A stretch of DNA of 56,915 bases. Source: Sphingobacteriia bacterium RIFOXYC2_FULL_35_18. GTDB lineage: Bacteria; Bacteroidota; Bacteroidia; Chitinophagales; Chitinophagaceae. The position numbers were made by a program, and so were the translations under genes. The stretch covers positions 652,092 to 709,006 of the forward strand of contig MIAG01000001.1 in the NCBI GenBank assembly GCA_001829005.1, written 5' to 3'. The notes under the pieces were generated by a model. It ran no database searches and was not told where the DNA came from. It was given only the letters and a program-made list of their open reading frames with translations. Of this stretch, positions 34,132 to 42,804 are shown piece after piece (within the stretch, counting starts at the first letter, position 1; each line of letters opens with the position of its first letter).

Positions 34132-35391
34132 TTATTGTAATACTTTCATCTTAACCATTTCTATTCTTCTCTCAGATACAGTTAAAATATCAAACTTGAA
34201 ATTATTGATGATAATGGTTTCTTTTTGTTTGGGTATGGTTTCATGTTCATTGATAATGTAACCACTTAAAGTTTCAGAATCACTTGCTGGGAAATCTAAA
34301 TTGTATTTTTCATTTAAATAATCCAATTCCATTCTGCCACTAAAAATAAATTCGTCTTCAGCTAATTGCTTCTCTACAAATTCTTCAGTATCGTATTCGT
34401 CTTGAATTTCACCAAAAATTTCTTCTAATAAATCTTCCATGGTTACTATTCCTGATGTGCCACCAAATTCATCTACTACCCAAGCAATACTTTTTCTTTC
34501 TTTAGTAAATTTATTCATCAAATCAGTTGCACTCATGCTTTCAGGTACAGCCACAATGGGATGAAGCATGGCTTTAATACTTTCAGGGCGATTAAATAAA
34601 TCTAACTGGTGAATATAACCTACAATATTATCAATGCTGTCTTCGTACACCAGCAGCTTACTCAATTTGGTTTGAATAAATAAATTTCTTGCTTCACCAA
34701 TAGAGTCTGTTACTTCTAATGCAACAATTTCAGTTCTTGGCACCAAACATTGCCTAATTTTTACGGTAGGTAGGCTTAATGCATTTTCAAAAAGCTCTGT
34801 ATTTAATTCCTGGTTTTCGTCGTCCTGGTCTTTGGTCTGTTGAAAAAAATGTTCTAAGTCTATTTTAGTAAAAGCTTCGTTTTTGTCTTTCACTCGAACA
34901 TTAAAAATGTATTTCAATATCCATTGAGAAATGTTTACGAATAAATTGGTTAGTGGGAGAAACAAGTGATGAAAGAAATTGGCAACTGGTGCAAATACAA
35001 ATAATAAACTATCACTCTTTGCCCTGAAAATTGCTTTTGGTAAAAATTTACCAATTACTAAAACCACTAGTGTGGAAACTAAAGTATCAAAAGCCAGTTT
35101 TAAAAAGTTGTTTTCAATTTGGAGGGGTAGCCAAATTCCTGTTTTAAGTAGTTCATCGAAAAGCAATCCATAGATTACTAAAAATACATTCACCCCAATC
35201 AAACAGGTTCCAATAAATCTAGCAGGAGATTCAATGAATTGGGCCAAAATGGCGCCACTTCTTTTACCCTGCTTTTTCTTTAGTTCAATGCTCAATCTAT
35301 TGGCAGTTACGAATGCAATTTCATACCCCGCAAAAAAGCCGATAAAAAGCAAAGTACCCACTATACTAAGAATGGTATAGATATGCGTCAT
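34132..35391 (-). CDS. CNNM/CorC-type transport-associated membrane protein
   Basis: The 419-aa protein has a CNNM (DUF21) N-terminal domain with four helices (1-170), two CBS domains (about 200-330; LVPRTEIVALEV and AWVVDEFGGTSGIVTMEDLLEEIFGEI), and a CorC_HlyC C-terminal domain (about 345-419; FSGRMELDYLNEKYNLDFPASDSETLSGYI). The family is linked to magnesium/cobalt efflux and was named after hemolysins, although it is not a toxin. It lies two bases upstream of tatC. Confidence 0.92.
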   Translation of the reverse strand: MTHIYTILSIVGTLLFIGFFAGYEIAFVTANRLSIELKKKQGKRSGAILAQFIESPARFIGTCLIGVNVFLVIYGLLFDELLKTGIWLPLQIENNFLKLAFDTLVSTLVVLVIGKFLPKAIFRAKSDSLLFVFAPVANFFHHLFLPLTNLFVNISQWILKYIFNVRVKDKNEAFTKIDLEHFFQQTKDQDDENQELNTELFENALSLPTVKIRQCLVPRTEIVALEVTDSIGEARNLFIQTKLSKLLVYEDSIDNIVGYIHQLDLFNRPESIKAMLHPIVAVPESMSATDLMNKFTKERKSIAWVVDEFGGTSGIVTMEDLLEEIFGEIQDEYDTEEFVEKQLAEDEFIFSGRMELDYLNEKYNLDFPASDSETLSGYIINEHETIPKQKETIIINNFKFDILTVSERRIEMVKMKVLQ

Positions 35392-35428
35392 AATGGGCCA
35401 AAGTTAAGGTATATACAATAACAAAGTA

Positions 35429-35444
35429 CCCCGTAGAAACGGGG
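35429..35444 (-). terminator. weak hairpin terminator after the DUF4097-like gene
   Basis: Arms CCCCGT and ACGGGG with a 4-base loop lie 55 bases downstream of the minus-strand gene that ends at 35499. The tail on that strand is TACTTTGTTATTG, a broken T-run, so it may be a weak terminator. The remaining bases of this 107-base gap show nothing else. Confidence 0.5.
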
Positions 35445-35498
35445 CACGATACCGACTTAACACATGAGATTCGGTGCTGTAAAATTTATATGGTTATT

Positions 35499-36965
35499 TT
35501 ATTTAAAGTCAACAGTACAATTCTGGCAACTCATGTCTATTTTAAGGCCTTTACCTTCACCTACTTTAGCGCTAAAATTTGATTCGTTGTCACGAGATTG
35601 TGAATAACGGGTAATAGAACGATTGATTTCAACCAACTGCTTAGCCAAGGCATCAGTTTCTTTTTCTTTTACTAATGGTTTTTTCTCCTCTACTACTAGA
35701 GGTTCTTTTTCAAAGTTTCCGTATACAGTGCTGTACGCTCCAATGAATTTAACCGAATAATTCTTGATATTTCTTAATGGAATGCGGATGTCGGCGTATT
35801 TGTTGTCAATTTTAATTACGTCAAGATTTGCTCCAACATTTCTGATTTTAACATCGGCGTTGGTTCCATCCATTTCAAGAGAGTTATTTAATTTGGTGAT
35901 TCTGAAATTACCATAGTTCTTTCTTCCTCTTAATTCGTTGGCATCTTCTATTTCATATTCGTCGTTGGTACTTCTGAATACCGCTTTTTTAGCGCTGGCA
36001 ATTTCAATGGTAGAGTACTTGGTATCTAAGTCTGCTTCACCAATTTCTTTTGCTGAAAATCGGCCATTCATAAATTCAATTTCGGCAATGGCAGCATTCT
36101 CCATGGTTACATTGGAATATTTTGAACGGAGGTATAGTTTGGAAAAGCTTTCTGCTTCTAAACTACCGTTGGAAATATCTACGGTAGCATTTCCATAGTT
36201 TCCAGTTAGTTGAAGATCGCCATACTTGCTATCGATATCTAATTTGCTAGCAGCAGGTACATAGATAGTAACTATTCTCTTTGTATTCGATTTGCTGCCT
36301 ATGCTTTCTCCTTTGTCGTTAAATACTGCTACACCTGTACTTCCACTCCAGCCAAATGTGCTGCCATTAATAGTGTAACTACCGCCAGAAATAGTTCCAG
36401 ACTTAACTCTTACTGTTGTTCCAATTGATTTTAAGGAAAGATTCATTTTTTCAAACCATTCTTCATCACTTAATTTTCCTTCACCTTCATAATAAACAGT
36501 AGTTACTACTTTTACTTTAGATTGATCCCAAATTTTAACTTGGATATTTCTAGAAGTATTGTCAATATATATATCGGGGGATTTAGACGTGCTAATTTCT
36601 TGACTTACTTCTTTGGCTTTAACATCTTTTAAGTCTTTAAATACATAATCAAAATTCTGATTGATGTTCATAGGAAATCCTGTAACAGTTACAGTACCAG
36701 TGCCTCGCATCGGGAAACCTTCTACCACAATCGGTTTCAAGGCTTTTGCCATGCTTTCTTTAACAGACCTTTCAATTTGAATATTTGAAACTTTTACTTC
36801 TTTGTTTGCTTTTTGAATTTCCTTTGCAGCGTTCTGAATTTCTTTTTCTGCTTTTTTGATTTCTCTTTCAACTTCCTTTTCAGTAGTAGTTTGTTGTGCA
36901 GAAGAACTCAATGATCCTGCGCCAATTGCACATAAAATCATTGCTCTGATAATGGTATTTTTCAT
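35499..36965 (-). CDS. exported DUF4097-like beta-rich protein with coiled-coil N-terminus
   Basis: The 488-aa protein has a signal peptide (1-23), then a strongly charged helical stretch (about 28-72; KEVEREIKKAEKEIQNAAKE) that should form a coiled coil. The rest is repeating short beta units (SKYGDLQLTGNYGNATVDI, SKYSNVTMENAAIAEI, NKYADIRIP), as in DUF4097 adhesin-like right-handed beta-helix proteins. A C-terminal CQNC motif ends the protein. It lies 11 bases after the anti-sigma-like gene, so it belongs to the sigma cassette and may be its envelope read-out or target. Function unknown. Confidence 0.78.
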   Translation of the reverse strand: MKNTIIRAMILCAIGAGSLSSSAQQTTTEKEVEREIKKAEKEIQNAAKEIQKANKEVKVSNIQIERSVKESMAKALKPIVVEGFPMRGTGTVTVTGFPMNINQNFDYVFKDLKDVKAKEVSQEISTSKSPDIYIDNTSRNIQVKIWDQSKVKVVTTVYYEGEGKLSDEEWFEKMNLSLKSIGTTVRVKSGTISGGSYTINGSTFGWSGSTGVAVFNDKGESIGSKSNTKRIVTIYVPAASKLDIDSKYGDLQLTGNYGNATVDISNGSLEAESFSKLYLRSKYSNVTMENAAIAEIEFMNGRFSAKEIGEADLDTKYSTIEIASAKKAVFRSTNDEYEIEDANELRGRKNYGNFRITKLNNSLEMDGTNADVKIRNVGANLDVIKIDNKYADIRIPLRNIKNYSVKFIGAYSTVYGNFEKEPLVVEEKKPLVKEKETDALAKQLVEINRSITRYSQSRDNESNFSAKVGEGKGLKIDMSCQNCTVDFK

Positions 36966-36976
36966 TGTTTCTGTTT

Positions 36977-37828
36977 TTAAATATTAATAAAGTAAGCACG
37001 AGTAGAATCTACCGGCCCTCTGTTTTGTTTGTAACGATTATTGGTTTTGTTCATTTCTAATTGCAACTGCTTTAGTACAGTTAATTTATATTGATACAGA
37101 TTTATCAGTTGATCAAGCTGTTGGTCTGTTAGTCCTTTTTTACTAATTTCTTTTTTGATTTGTTTTTCCTCTTGTTCTAGTTGAATAATTTGGGATTTGA
37201 ATTCATTAAAATAACTCGCAGACTCCGCGTACATAGGAGTGGTGCTGATTTTTCCTTTTTGTAAATTGATGATTTGTGTAAAGCCAGTTTCCATATTAGC
37301 TAATGCGGTCATGGCGTTATTGCTGCTGTTTACTGGTGAAGCAGAACTGGCCGTTCTTGATTGTACCGATTGAGTAGCTTTACTCAATATTGGTTGAGTT
37401 GAACTAGTAGAAGGAGCATTAGATTCTGTTGCAACCAAAGCTTCAGTTGATTCTCTGTTGCTGGTTGAATTATTGTTAGTGTTGTCATTGTTAGAGTTGC
37501 TGGGCCCACTATTTGGTTTTTCTTCATTCGTTACCACTTGTTCTTGCAATGGTTTCACCATATCATTATCAGTAAACAAATACCAAGCGCCAATCCCCGC
37601 TAAGCCCAAAATACAAGCAGCTGCAGACCATTGCACCAACTTGCGCATTGAAAAAACTTTAGCTGTGGCATCAAGTTTTACCGATATAGATTCGTCATGC
37701 ACCTGAGCGAAGTTTTCTCCAGACTGAGTTTTTAACTGTTCTTGCACTTTGCTCCAAACCAATGAACTGGGCTCATCGGTATCAAGCTGCTCATGATTGG
37801 TGATTAAATATTTTTTAAACTCATCCAT
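36977..37828 (-). CDS. single-pass membrane protein, probable anti-sigma factor
   Basis: The 283-aa protein has a cytosolic N-terminus (1-62), one membrane helix (about 66-86; WSAAACILGLAGIGAWYLF) and a low-complexity Asn/Ser/Thr-rich periplasmic segment (about 105-165), followed by a helical charged C-terminus (EQEEKQIKKEISKKGL). This is the layout of Bacteroidota anti-sigma factors, although no zinc HxxxCxxC motif is present. It overlaps the ECF sigma gene by eight bases, which is the usual order. The assignment rests mainly on context. Confidence 0.72.
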   Translation of the reverse strand: MDEFKKYLITNHEQLDTDEPSSLVWSKVQEQLKTQSGENFAQVHDESISVKLDATAKVFSMRKLVQWSAAACILGLAGIGAWYLFTDNDMVKPLQEQVVTNEEKPNSGPSNSNNDNTNNNSTSNRESTEALVATESNAPSTSSTQPILSKATQSVQSRTASSASPVNSSNNAMTALANMETGFTQIINLQKGKISTTPMYAESASYFNEFKSQIIQLEQEEKQIKKEISKKGLTDQQLDQLINLYQYKLTVLKQLQLEMNKTNNRYKQNRGPVDSTRAYFINI

Positions 37829-38372
37829 GTATTTGTACTTGTTTGTAAATTCTTTGTTTCAATAATGCCCTGGCTCGTTGGTATTGGCTTTTACTCGTTG
37901 ATTCTGAAATTCCCATGCTCTCTGCAATTTGTTTGTGTGAATAATCTTCAAATACATACAAATTGAATACCTGTCTACAACCATCTGGTAATTGCTTTAT
38001 GGTTGCATGAATGATCTTGAAATCAATTGTTTTCCACCATTCCATTTCTTCATTTACCAAATTGCCTTGTTGATCTGTATCCCATTCTTCCCAGCGAATA
38101 TTTTTTTTGCTGAAACGAATGCATTCATTTACCACAATTCTTTTAAGCCAGCCACCAAATTGCTCTGCAACTTTAAGCTGATGCAAATTGCTAAATGCAA
38201 TAATAAAACAGTCTTGTAAAAGGTCTTCTGCGTCTGTACTGTTACCAGTCATTCTGGTACAGATATTAAACATTGCTTTACTGTATTGATCGTACAACCA
38301 AGCCTGGGCTTTTGCATCTCCATTGCAAGCCTTTTTTACAGCAGCTTTTTGTATGTCTATTACCTGTTCCAA
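37821..38372 (-). CDS. ECF-family RNA polymerase sigma factor
   Basis: Region 2 is seen in WLYDQYSKAMFNICTRMTGNSTDAEDLLQDCFIIAF and region 4 in LPDGCRQVFNLYVFEDYSHKQIAESMGISESTSKSQYQRAR. The 183-aa length fits ECF sigma factors. The first in-frame start is a TTG at 38372 (LEQVIDIQKAAV read as Met); no in-frame ATG precedes the first region. The gene overlaps the anti-sigma-like gene by eight bases, so the pair is translationally coupled. The two, together with the DUF4097-like gene, form one unit. Confidence 0.92.
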   Translation of the reverse strand: MEQVIDIQKAAVKKACNGDAKAQAWLYDQYSKAMFNICTRMTGNSTDAEDLLQDCFIIAFSNLHQLKVAEQFGGWLKRIVVNECIRFSKKNIRWEEWDTDQQGNLVNEEMEWWKTIDFKIIHATIKQLPDGCRQVFNLYVFEDYSHKQIAESMGISESTSKSQYQRARALLKQRIYKQVQIHG

Positions 38373-38440
38373 GCAGTTTTCATGAGTAAGAGAAGGTTTT
38401 TATGAAAAGTTGGAAAGAAGGTCAACTATTTTTTTGCTTT

Positions 38441-39430
38441 TTAATATTCGGCTATAACCGGTTTATTCTGCATGATTGCTTCTATTTTGCCAACCACCTC
38501 AGAAGTTAACAGTTCCACTGCTTTTAATGCGGTCAAATTATCTATTAATTGTTCTTTCTTGGTAGCGCCCAAAATGGCAGTTGTTACATTTGGATTTTTA
38601 ATACACCAGGCAATACTTAAAGCAGGCAAGCTGCAACCCAACTCATTGGCCAGTAATTGTAGTTGTTGTACTTTTTCAATTTTGTCTTGCATAATCCAAC
38701 GCTCTTTCAACCAATCGAAACCTTCAATGGCTAATCGGCTGCCTTCGGGTATACCATTATTGTATTTGCCAGTTAACAAACCAGCGGCCAAAGGGCTCCA
38801 GATGGTAGTGCCCAACCCTACATTTTTATATACTTCTAAATAGTCGTTTTCTATTTTATTTCTTTCGAATAAATTGTATTGCGGTTGTTCCATAGAAGGG
38901 CCAATCAAACGATAGTGTTGCGCAACTCTATGTGCTTCCATCAATTCAACACCACTCCATTCACTGGTGCCCCAGTATAAAATTTTTCCTTGTTGAATTA
39001 AGGTATTCATGGTTAACACTACTTCTTCAATCGGCGTGTTTTTATCGGGTCTATGACAGAAGTATAAGTCTAAATAATCGGTCTGAAGCCTTTGCAAGGC
39101 TTCATTACAAGCTTCCGTTAAATGCTTTCTGCTGAGGCCTGTTTGATTGGGTTTATTCTCTTTTCCTCTCCAGCCAAAGAAAGCTTTTGAAGAAATGGTA
39201 TAAGAAGTTCTGTCCCATTTTTTTGCTTTTAATACACGGCCCATCATTTTCTCACTTTCGCCCAAAGCATATACTTCCGCATTGTCAAAAAAATTGATGC
39301 CATTATCGTAAGCAATACCCATTAATTCGTCGGCACTATTGTCGCTAATTTGTTTATGAAATGTTACCCAACTACCAAAGCTTAATACGCTTAATTGAAG
39401 GCCTGATCTTCCCATTCTCCGGTATTCCAT
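38441..39430 (-). CDS. aldo/keto reductase
   Basis: The 329-aa TIM-barrel enzyme has the AKR set: Asp49 and Tyr54 (FFDNAEVYALGESE), a Lys in ISSKAFFG, a His in YFCHRPDKN, and the late cofactor motif NVTTAILGATKKEQL. It resembles the voltage-gated potassium channel beta/YghZ subgroup (SFGSWVTF near the start, WGTSEW). It reduces aldehydes or ketones with NADPH; the substrate is unknown. It is ten bases upstream of lptC, although any link is only positional. Confidence 0.92.
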   Translation of the reverse strand: MEYRRMGRSGLQLSVLSFGSWVTFHKQISDNSADELMGIAYDNGINFFDNAEVYALGESEKMMGRVLKAKKWDRTSYTISSKAFFGWRGKENKPNQTGLSRKHLTEACNEALQRLQTDYLDLYFCHRPDKNTPIEEVVLTMNTLIQQGKILYWGTSEWSGVELMEAHRVAQHYRLIGPSMEQPQYNLFERNKIENDYLEVYKNVGLGTTIWSPLAAGLLTGKYNNGIPEGSRLAIEGFDWLKERWIMQDKIEKVQQLQLLANELGCSLPALSIAWCIKNPNVTTAILGATKKEQLIDNLTALKAVELLTSEVVGKIEAIMQNKPVIAEY

Positions 39431-39440
39431 AAAATTGATT

Positions 39441-40034
39441 TTATTGTTTTTTATCTGTAGTACTGTCTGGTAATATTAGAAAGCTACCCAAATCTAATTC
39501 ATAGTAAGTAATATCTGTTAGGGTTTGATTAGAGCTGAAACCTTTTTTAGCATACAACTTTTGACGCGGATTACGCTGACTGGTCGTAACGGGTTTGTCG
39601 GTATGAAATCTTCCTAATGTTTGATCCCAAAATAATTCAGAAGTTTCTAAAGTATCTCCATTAATGCGGATAATAATTACACTATCTTTTAAAAAAATCT
39701 TGTTTTCATTTTCCATGTATCGGCCATAATTGGCTCTGAGTGTGCTTTCTAACCTCATGCTGTCGTTGTAAAACTCAACAAAAAGTGTTTTAGGAAACTC
39801 AGATTTGAGTGCACTGTCTCCTTGATATCGTAATAATAAAGGAGCCGTTAATTTCGCTTTCATTTTACCCCCCATACTCAAGAAGCTAACAATATTTTTG
39901 CCTTCTTCAATGCCTGGTTTTTTCTTCCCCAATTCTTTTACTTCATTTACATCGTTCTCACATGCGTGCATAAAAAAGCAGCCTATAAAAAAGGCTGCAA
40001 TAATATTTTTGTTATGAGTGTGTAGATTAATCAT
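39441..40034 (-). CDS. lptC: LPS export protein LptC, lipoprotein form
   Basis: LptC bridges the inner-membrane LptBFG transporter and the periplasmic LptA. From the ATG at 40034 (MINLHTHNKN) a signal ends in the lipobox MHAC, so this is a lipoprotein rather than a membrane-anchored form. Beta-strand repeats follow: GGKMKAKLTAPLLLRYQG, FVEFYNDSMRLESTLRANYGRY, KNKIFLKDSV-like and TSELFWDQTLGRFHTDKPV. The start overlaps the end of the beta-barrel gene by eight bases. Other starts (GTG 40061, ATG 40058) would overlap it more. Confidence 0.9.
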   Translation of the reverse strand: MINLHTHNKNIIAAFFIGCFFMHACENDVNEVKELGKKKPGIEEGKNIVSFLSMGGKMKAKLTAPLLLRYQGDSALKSEFPKTLFVEFYNDSMRLESTLRANYGRYMENENKIFLKDSVIIIRINGDTLETSELFWDQTLGRFHTDKPVTTSQRNPRQKLYAKKGFSSNQTLTDITYYELDLGSFLILPDSTTDKKQ

Positions 40035-41403
40035 ACTTGCGTTTAATAAACCACACATCACTTAAACTAAAACCAAGGGTTAATTGGGTATAGTTCTCCG
40101 TAATATTGTTTACAGCTGATCCTCTTTTACCAAATTGAACAGCTGCTTGAACAACCGTATATTGTGTTTCGTAGTTCCTCCATTTTCTGATAGGGAAACC
40201 TGCACCCAAAGTGAATGAACTATGCTTTAAACCATTGCCATCTGCATTGATATAATCTTTGCCAAACTGAAATCCTAAACGGTAGTTCACATTGCTTAAA
40301 TAGCTGGTACCACCATCTGGGTTAGGGCTAATTTGCGCACCCATTTTTAAAGCCCAACTATTGTTCAAAGCATCTGGTTGACCATAATAACGATACTTGG
40401 TCCATTGTGTAGTAGTGAATTCTAAACCCGCAGACCATAATTGGAAATTTCCCCTAGAATTGGTAAGGGTTCTCATGATCATGAAGCCAGCATCATAAGT
40501 TGCAGGCATCACAATGGTTCCTTTGATATTGTCTTGTTTAGCAATACTGTCAACTTCAATTAATCCACCAGCAGCATTTACCACAAAAGTTTGTCTGCTG
40601 ATACTTTGAACTGCATTCATATTCTGTTGTAAAGAAGCAGTAGCGCCCACTCTCATTAATAGACTTTTTGCAGATTTATCTGCTGCATTTTCTTTTTTAG
40701 ATAAAGTGAATTCGTATTGAACACCCAACTGTAAAAATACTTTTCCAAAATTGGTTTGAGTAGCAGATTTCGATTCAAAATATTGTAAGGTATCGTTGTA
40801 AAAAGTTTTGGTGGTGCTTAGTTCTTTTCTTCCAAAAGTGTAACCAGTATTTAAACCCACACTTAAATTCTTCCATTTCTTACCTATTCCAATAAAAGCC
40901 TGATTGGTGCCGCCAGTACCTTCGTAAATGGTACCTATGCTGTCTCCAGCAAGGCGGGCCCTGCTTTCTACGCCGTAGTTTACCCTGGTTATAGGCCTTA
41001 ATCCAAAAGCCAAACCCAAACCCTTTGCTTTATTTAACGGAAAACTGACCGCTAAATAGCTAGGGATTAAATAAACAGAACTAAAAGTTCCACTGGGATT
41101 ATTACTTTTTAATTTTCTGGAATCAATAGACAAACCCAAATCGTAGGTAACCATATAATTGGAACCATAGGTAGCTGGGTTATTAAAATTGATTGCTTGT
41201 CCTACATTGTAATTATTACCATCGGCATAAGCGGCTGAAAGACCACCCATAGAACGGCTAATGGCATGTTGGGAACCTACTAAATTGCCCAATCCGTAAC
41301 GGGAAAATGGTGAATTTACCTGAGCAGATGAACTGATTGCGAAAAAAGAGATGAAACTAACCACAAAAGCCAGCCTACCTGTTGTTGAACTCACTGATTG
41401 CAT
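40027..41403 (-). CDS. outer membrane beta-barrel protein, FadL/PorQ-like architecture
   Basis: The 458-aa protein has a signal peptide (1-27, ending SSSAQ) and the N-terminal SPFSRYGLGNLV and SMGGLSAAYADGNN motifs usual in Bacteroidota outer-membrane proteins of the FadL-like type. Then come alternating beta strands with GTGGTNQAFIGIGKKWKNLSVGLNTGYTFG and a last strand ending LGFSLSDVWFIKRKYD. No function is assigned. Its 5' end overlaps coaX by 29 bases and its 3' end overlaps lptC by eight. Confidence 0.85.
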   Translation of the reverse strand: MQSVSSTTGRLAFVVSFISFFAISSSAQVNSPFSRYGLGNLVGSQHAISRSMGGLSAAYADGNNYNVGQAINFNNPATYGSNYMVTYDLGLSIDSRKLKSNNPSGTFSSVYLIPSYLAVSFPLNKAKGLGLAFGLRPITRVNYGVESRARLAGDSIGTIYEGTGGTNQAFIGIGKKWKNLSVGLNTGYTFGRKELSTTKTFYNDTLQYFESKSATQTNFGKVFLQLGVQYEFTLSKKENAADKSAKSLLMRVGATASLQQNMNAVQSISRQTFVVNAAGGLIEVDSIAKQDNIKGTIVMPATYDAGFMIMRTLTNSRGNFQLWSAGLEFTTTQWTKYRYYGQPDALNNSWALKMGAQISPNPDGGTSYLSNVNYRLGFQFGKDYINADGNGLKHSSFTLGAGFPIRKWRNYETQYTVVQAAVQFGKRGSAVNNITENYTQLTLGFSLSDVWFIKRKYD

Positions 41404-42103
41404 ATAAGCCTTTAAAAATTAGGTTTGGGTCGGCAAATATCCTGTTTTTTAGGTGCGGTACAAAAAAAGGCATATCCCCCCCGGTTAATAGCACGTTAAA
41501 GTTGCTGTATTTTAGGGCATATTCGTCAATTATTCCATCTATTTCTTTGGTCATGCCCCAAATTACCCCACTCAAAAGATTGGTTTTGGTATCATATCCA
41601 ACTAAGGGAAAGGGCGATTCTGCCTTTATATAGGGTAATAAAGCAGTTTGCTCGTGCATGGCCCTGAAGCGCATATTCATCCCAGGCGAAATGCTCCCTC
41701 CTAAAAATTCGTGTTGATTATTGATAAAATTATAAGTAATACAAGTTCCCAAGCCAATTACCAGGTTATGTTGTTTGGGGAAAAGGTCTACCGCAGCAGC
41801 CACCAAGGCCAAACGATCGGCGCCAATTGTTTCGGGTTTGCCAACAGGGGTGGTTAAAGGAAGTAAGCTGGCATGACTTAATCGATGAAACACTGTTTGC
41901 TCGGCCATGATAGATTCAATGGCAGGATCATGATTGATTACTGAAGAAAGAATGACTTTTTTAGGTTTCCATTGATTCATCAGTGCTGTTATGCTTTCAA
42001 CAGTAGCTTCGGGTAAATTAATTTCTTCTTGAAAATCCCTCCCATTGAATACCGCCACTTTCAAACGTGTATTGCCAAAATCTAAACAAAGTGAAATACC
42101 CAT
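41375..42103 (-). CDS. coaX: type III pantothenate kinase
   Basis: CoaX phosphorylates pantothenate in the first step of CoA synthesis, uses ATP and is not feedback-inhibited by CoA. The 242-aa ASKHA-fold protein has LDFGNTRLKVAVF (7-19), TPVGKPETIGADRLALV (the pantothenate-binding GADR), GLGTCITYNFI, GGSISPGMNMRFRAMHEQTALLP and LLTGGD. It is six bases after the Lon N-domain gene and overlaps the barrel gene by 29 bases. Confidence 0.93.
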   Translation of the reverse strand: MGISLCLDFGNTRLKVAVFNGRDFQEEINLPEATVESITALMNQWKPKKVILSSVINHDPAIESIMAEQTVFHRLSHASLLPLTTPVGKPETIGADRLALVAAAVDLFPKQHNLVIGLGTCITYNFINNQHEFLGGSISPGMNMRFRAMHEQTALLPYIKAESPFPLVGYDTKTNLLSGVIWGMTKEIDGIIDEYALKYSNFNVLLTGGDMPFFVPHLKNRIFADPNLIFKGLYAISEFNNR

Positions 42104-42108
42104 GATGG

Positions 42109-42747
42109 TTAATTAAGGTTGAACCCTTTTATTTTTTTAAAAGAGCCATTAATGATGATTTTTTCTTTTAACTGCTCCATTCCAGTGATCACTGGAATCA
42201 CTTTTTCTAAATGTCTTCTTAAATACTCTAATCTTTGCTCTTCTTTAAATAAACACAGTAATTCGTATTCTTCTTTTAAAGATAGCCCTGCATGGTGCGC
42301 CATATCATAACTCAAGATATCGGCTACTTTTTTATTGAAGTTCTTGGTTACGTTTAATAAACGATGCAGTATATAAACTGAATCTAAAATTTTGAAAGAG
42401 ATAAAAGGCTTGGTGCTTGCATCATTATTAGGATAACTAACAATGGCACCACTGAATAATTTATCTGGGATGGATTCAATCAGTTCCAACACTTGAAACA
42501 CCCTGATACCGCGGGTTTTAATATCCATTCTACCATCTTCATACACTTGTACAATCTCTGTAATCTCCACCATGGTGCCTGTTTCGGCCACTCCTTCTTC
42601 TAACACAGTAGGGATGCCAAAGGGTTTGGCTTCTGCAAAACATTCGGTGATTAATTCTTTGTAACGGGGTTCGAATATGTGAAGATTCAACTCCTCACCA
42701 GGATAAACGACCAATGCCAATGGAAAAATTGGAATAAAATTAATCAT
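42109..42747 (-). CDS. Lon N-terminal (LAN/substrate-binding) domain protein
   Basis: The 212-aa protein starts at the ATG at 42747 (MINFIPIFPLALVVYPGEELNLHIFEPRY), which is the typical beginning of the Lon N-terminal domain; an ORF-extending start at 42792 adds nothing to the fold. MVEITEIVQVYEDGRMDIKTRGIRVFQV is a further match. There is no AAA+ or protease part. Its role is unknown. It is six bases before coaX and diverges from the GT-A glycosyltransferase gene. Confidence 0.86.
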   Translation of the reverse strand: MINFIPIFPLALVVYPGEELNLHIFEPRYKELITECFAEAKPFGIPTVLEEGVAETGTMVEITEIVQVYEDGRMDIKTRGIRVFQVLELIESIPDKLFSGAIVSYPNNDASTKPFISFKILDSVYILHRLLNVTKNFNKKVADILSYDMAHHAGLSLKEEYELLCLFKEEQRLEYLRRHLEKVIPVITGMEQLKEKIIINGSFKKIKGFNLN

Positions 42748-42804
42748 ACACTTCAGCTTATCCGTACAAAAGATTTCAGTTCTTTGCTTCACAATTTAGT
42801 TAAA

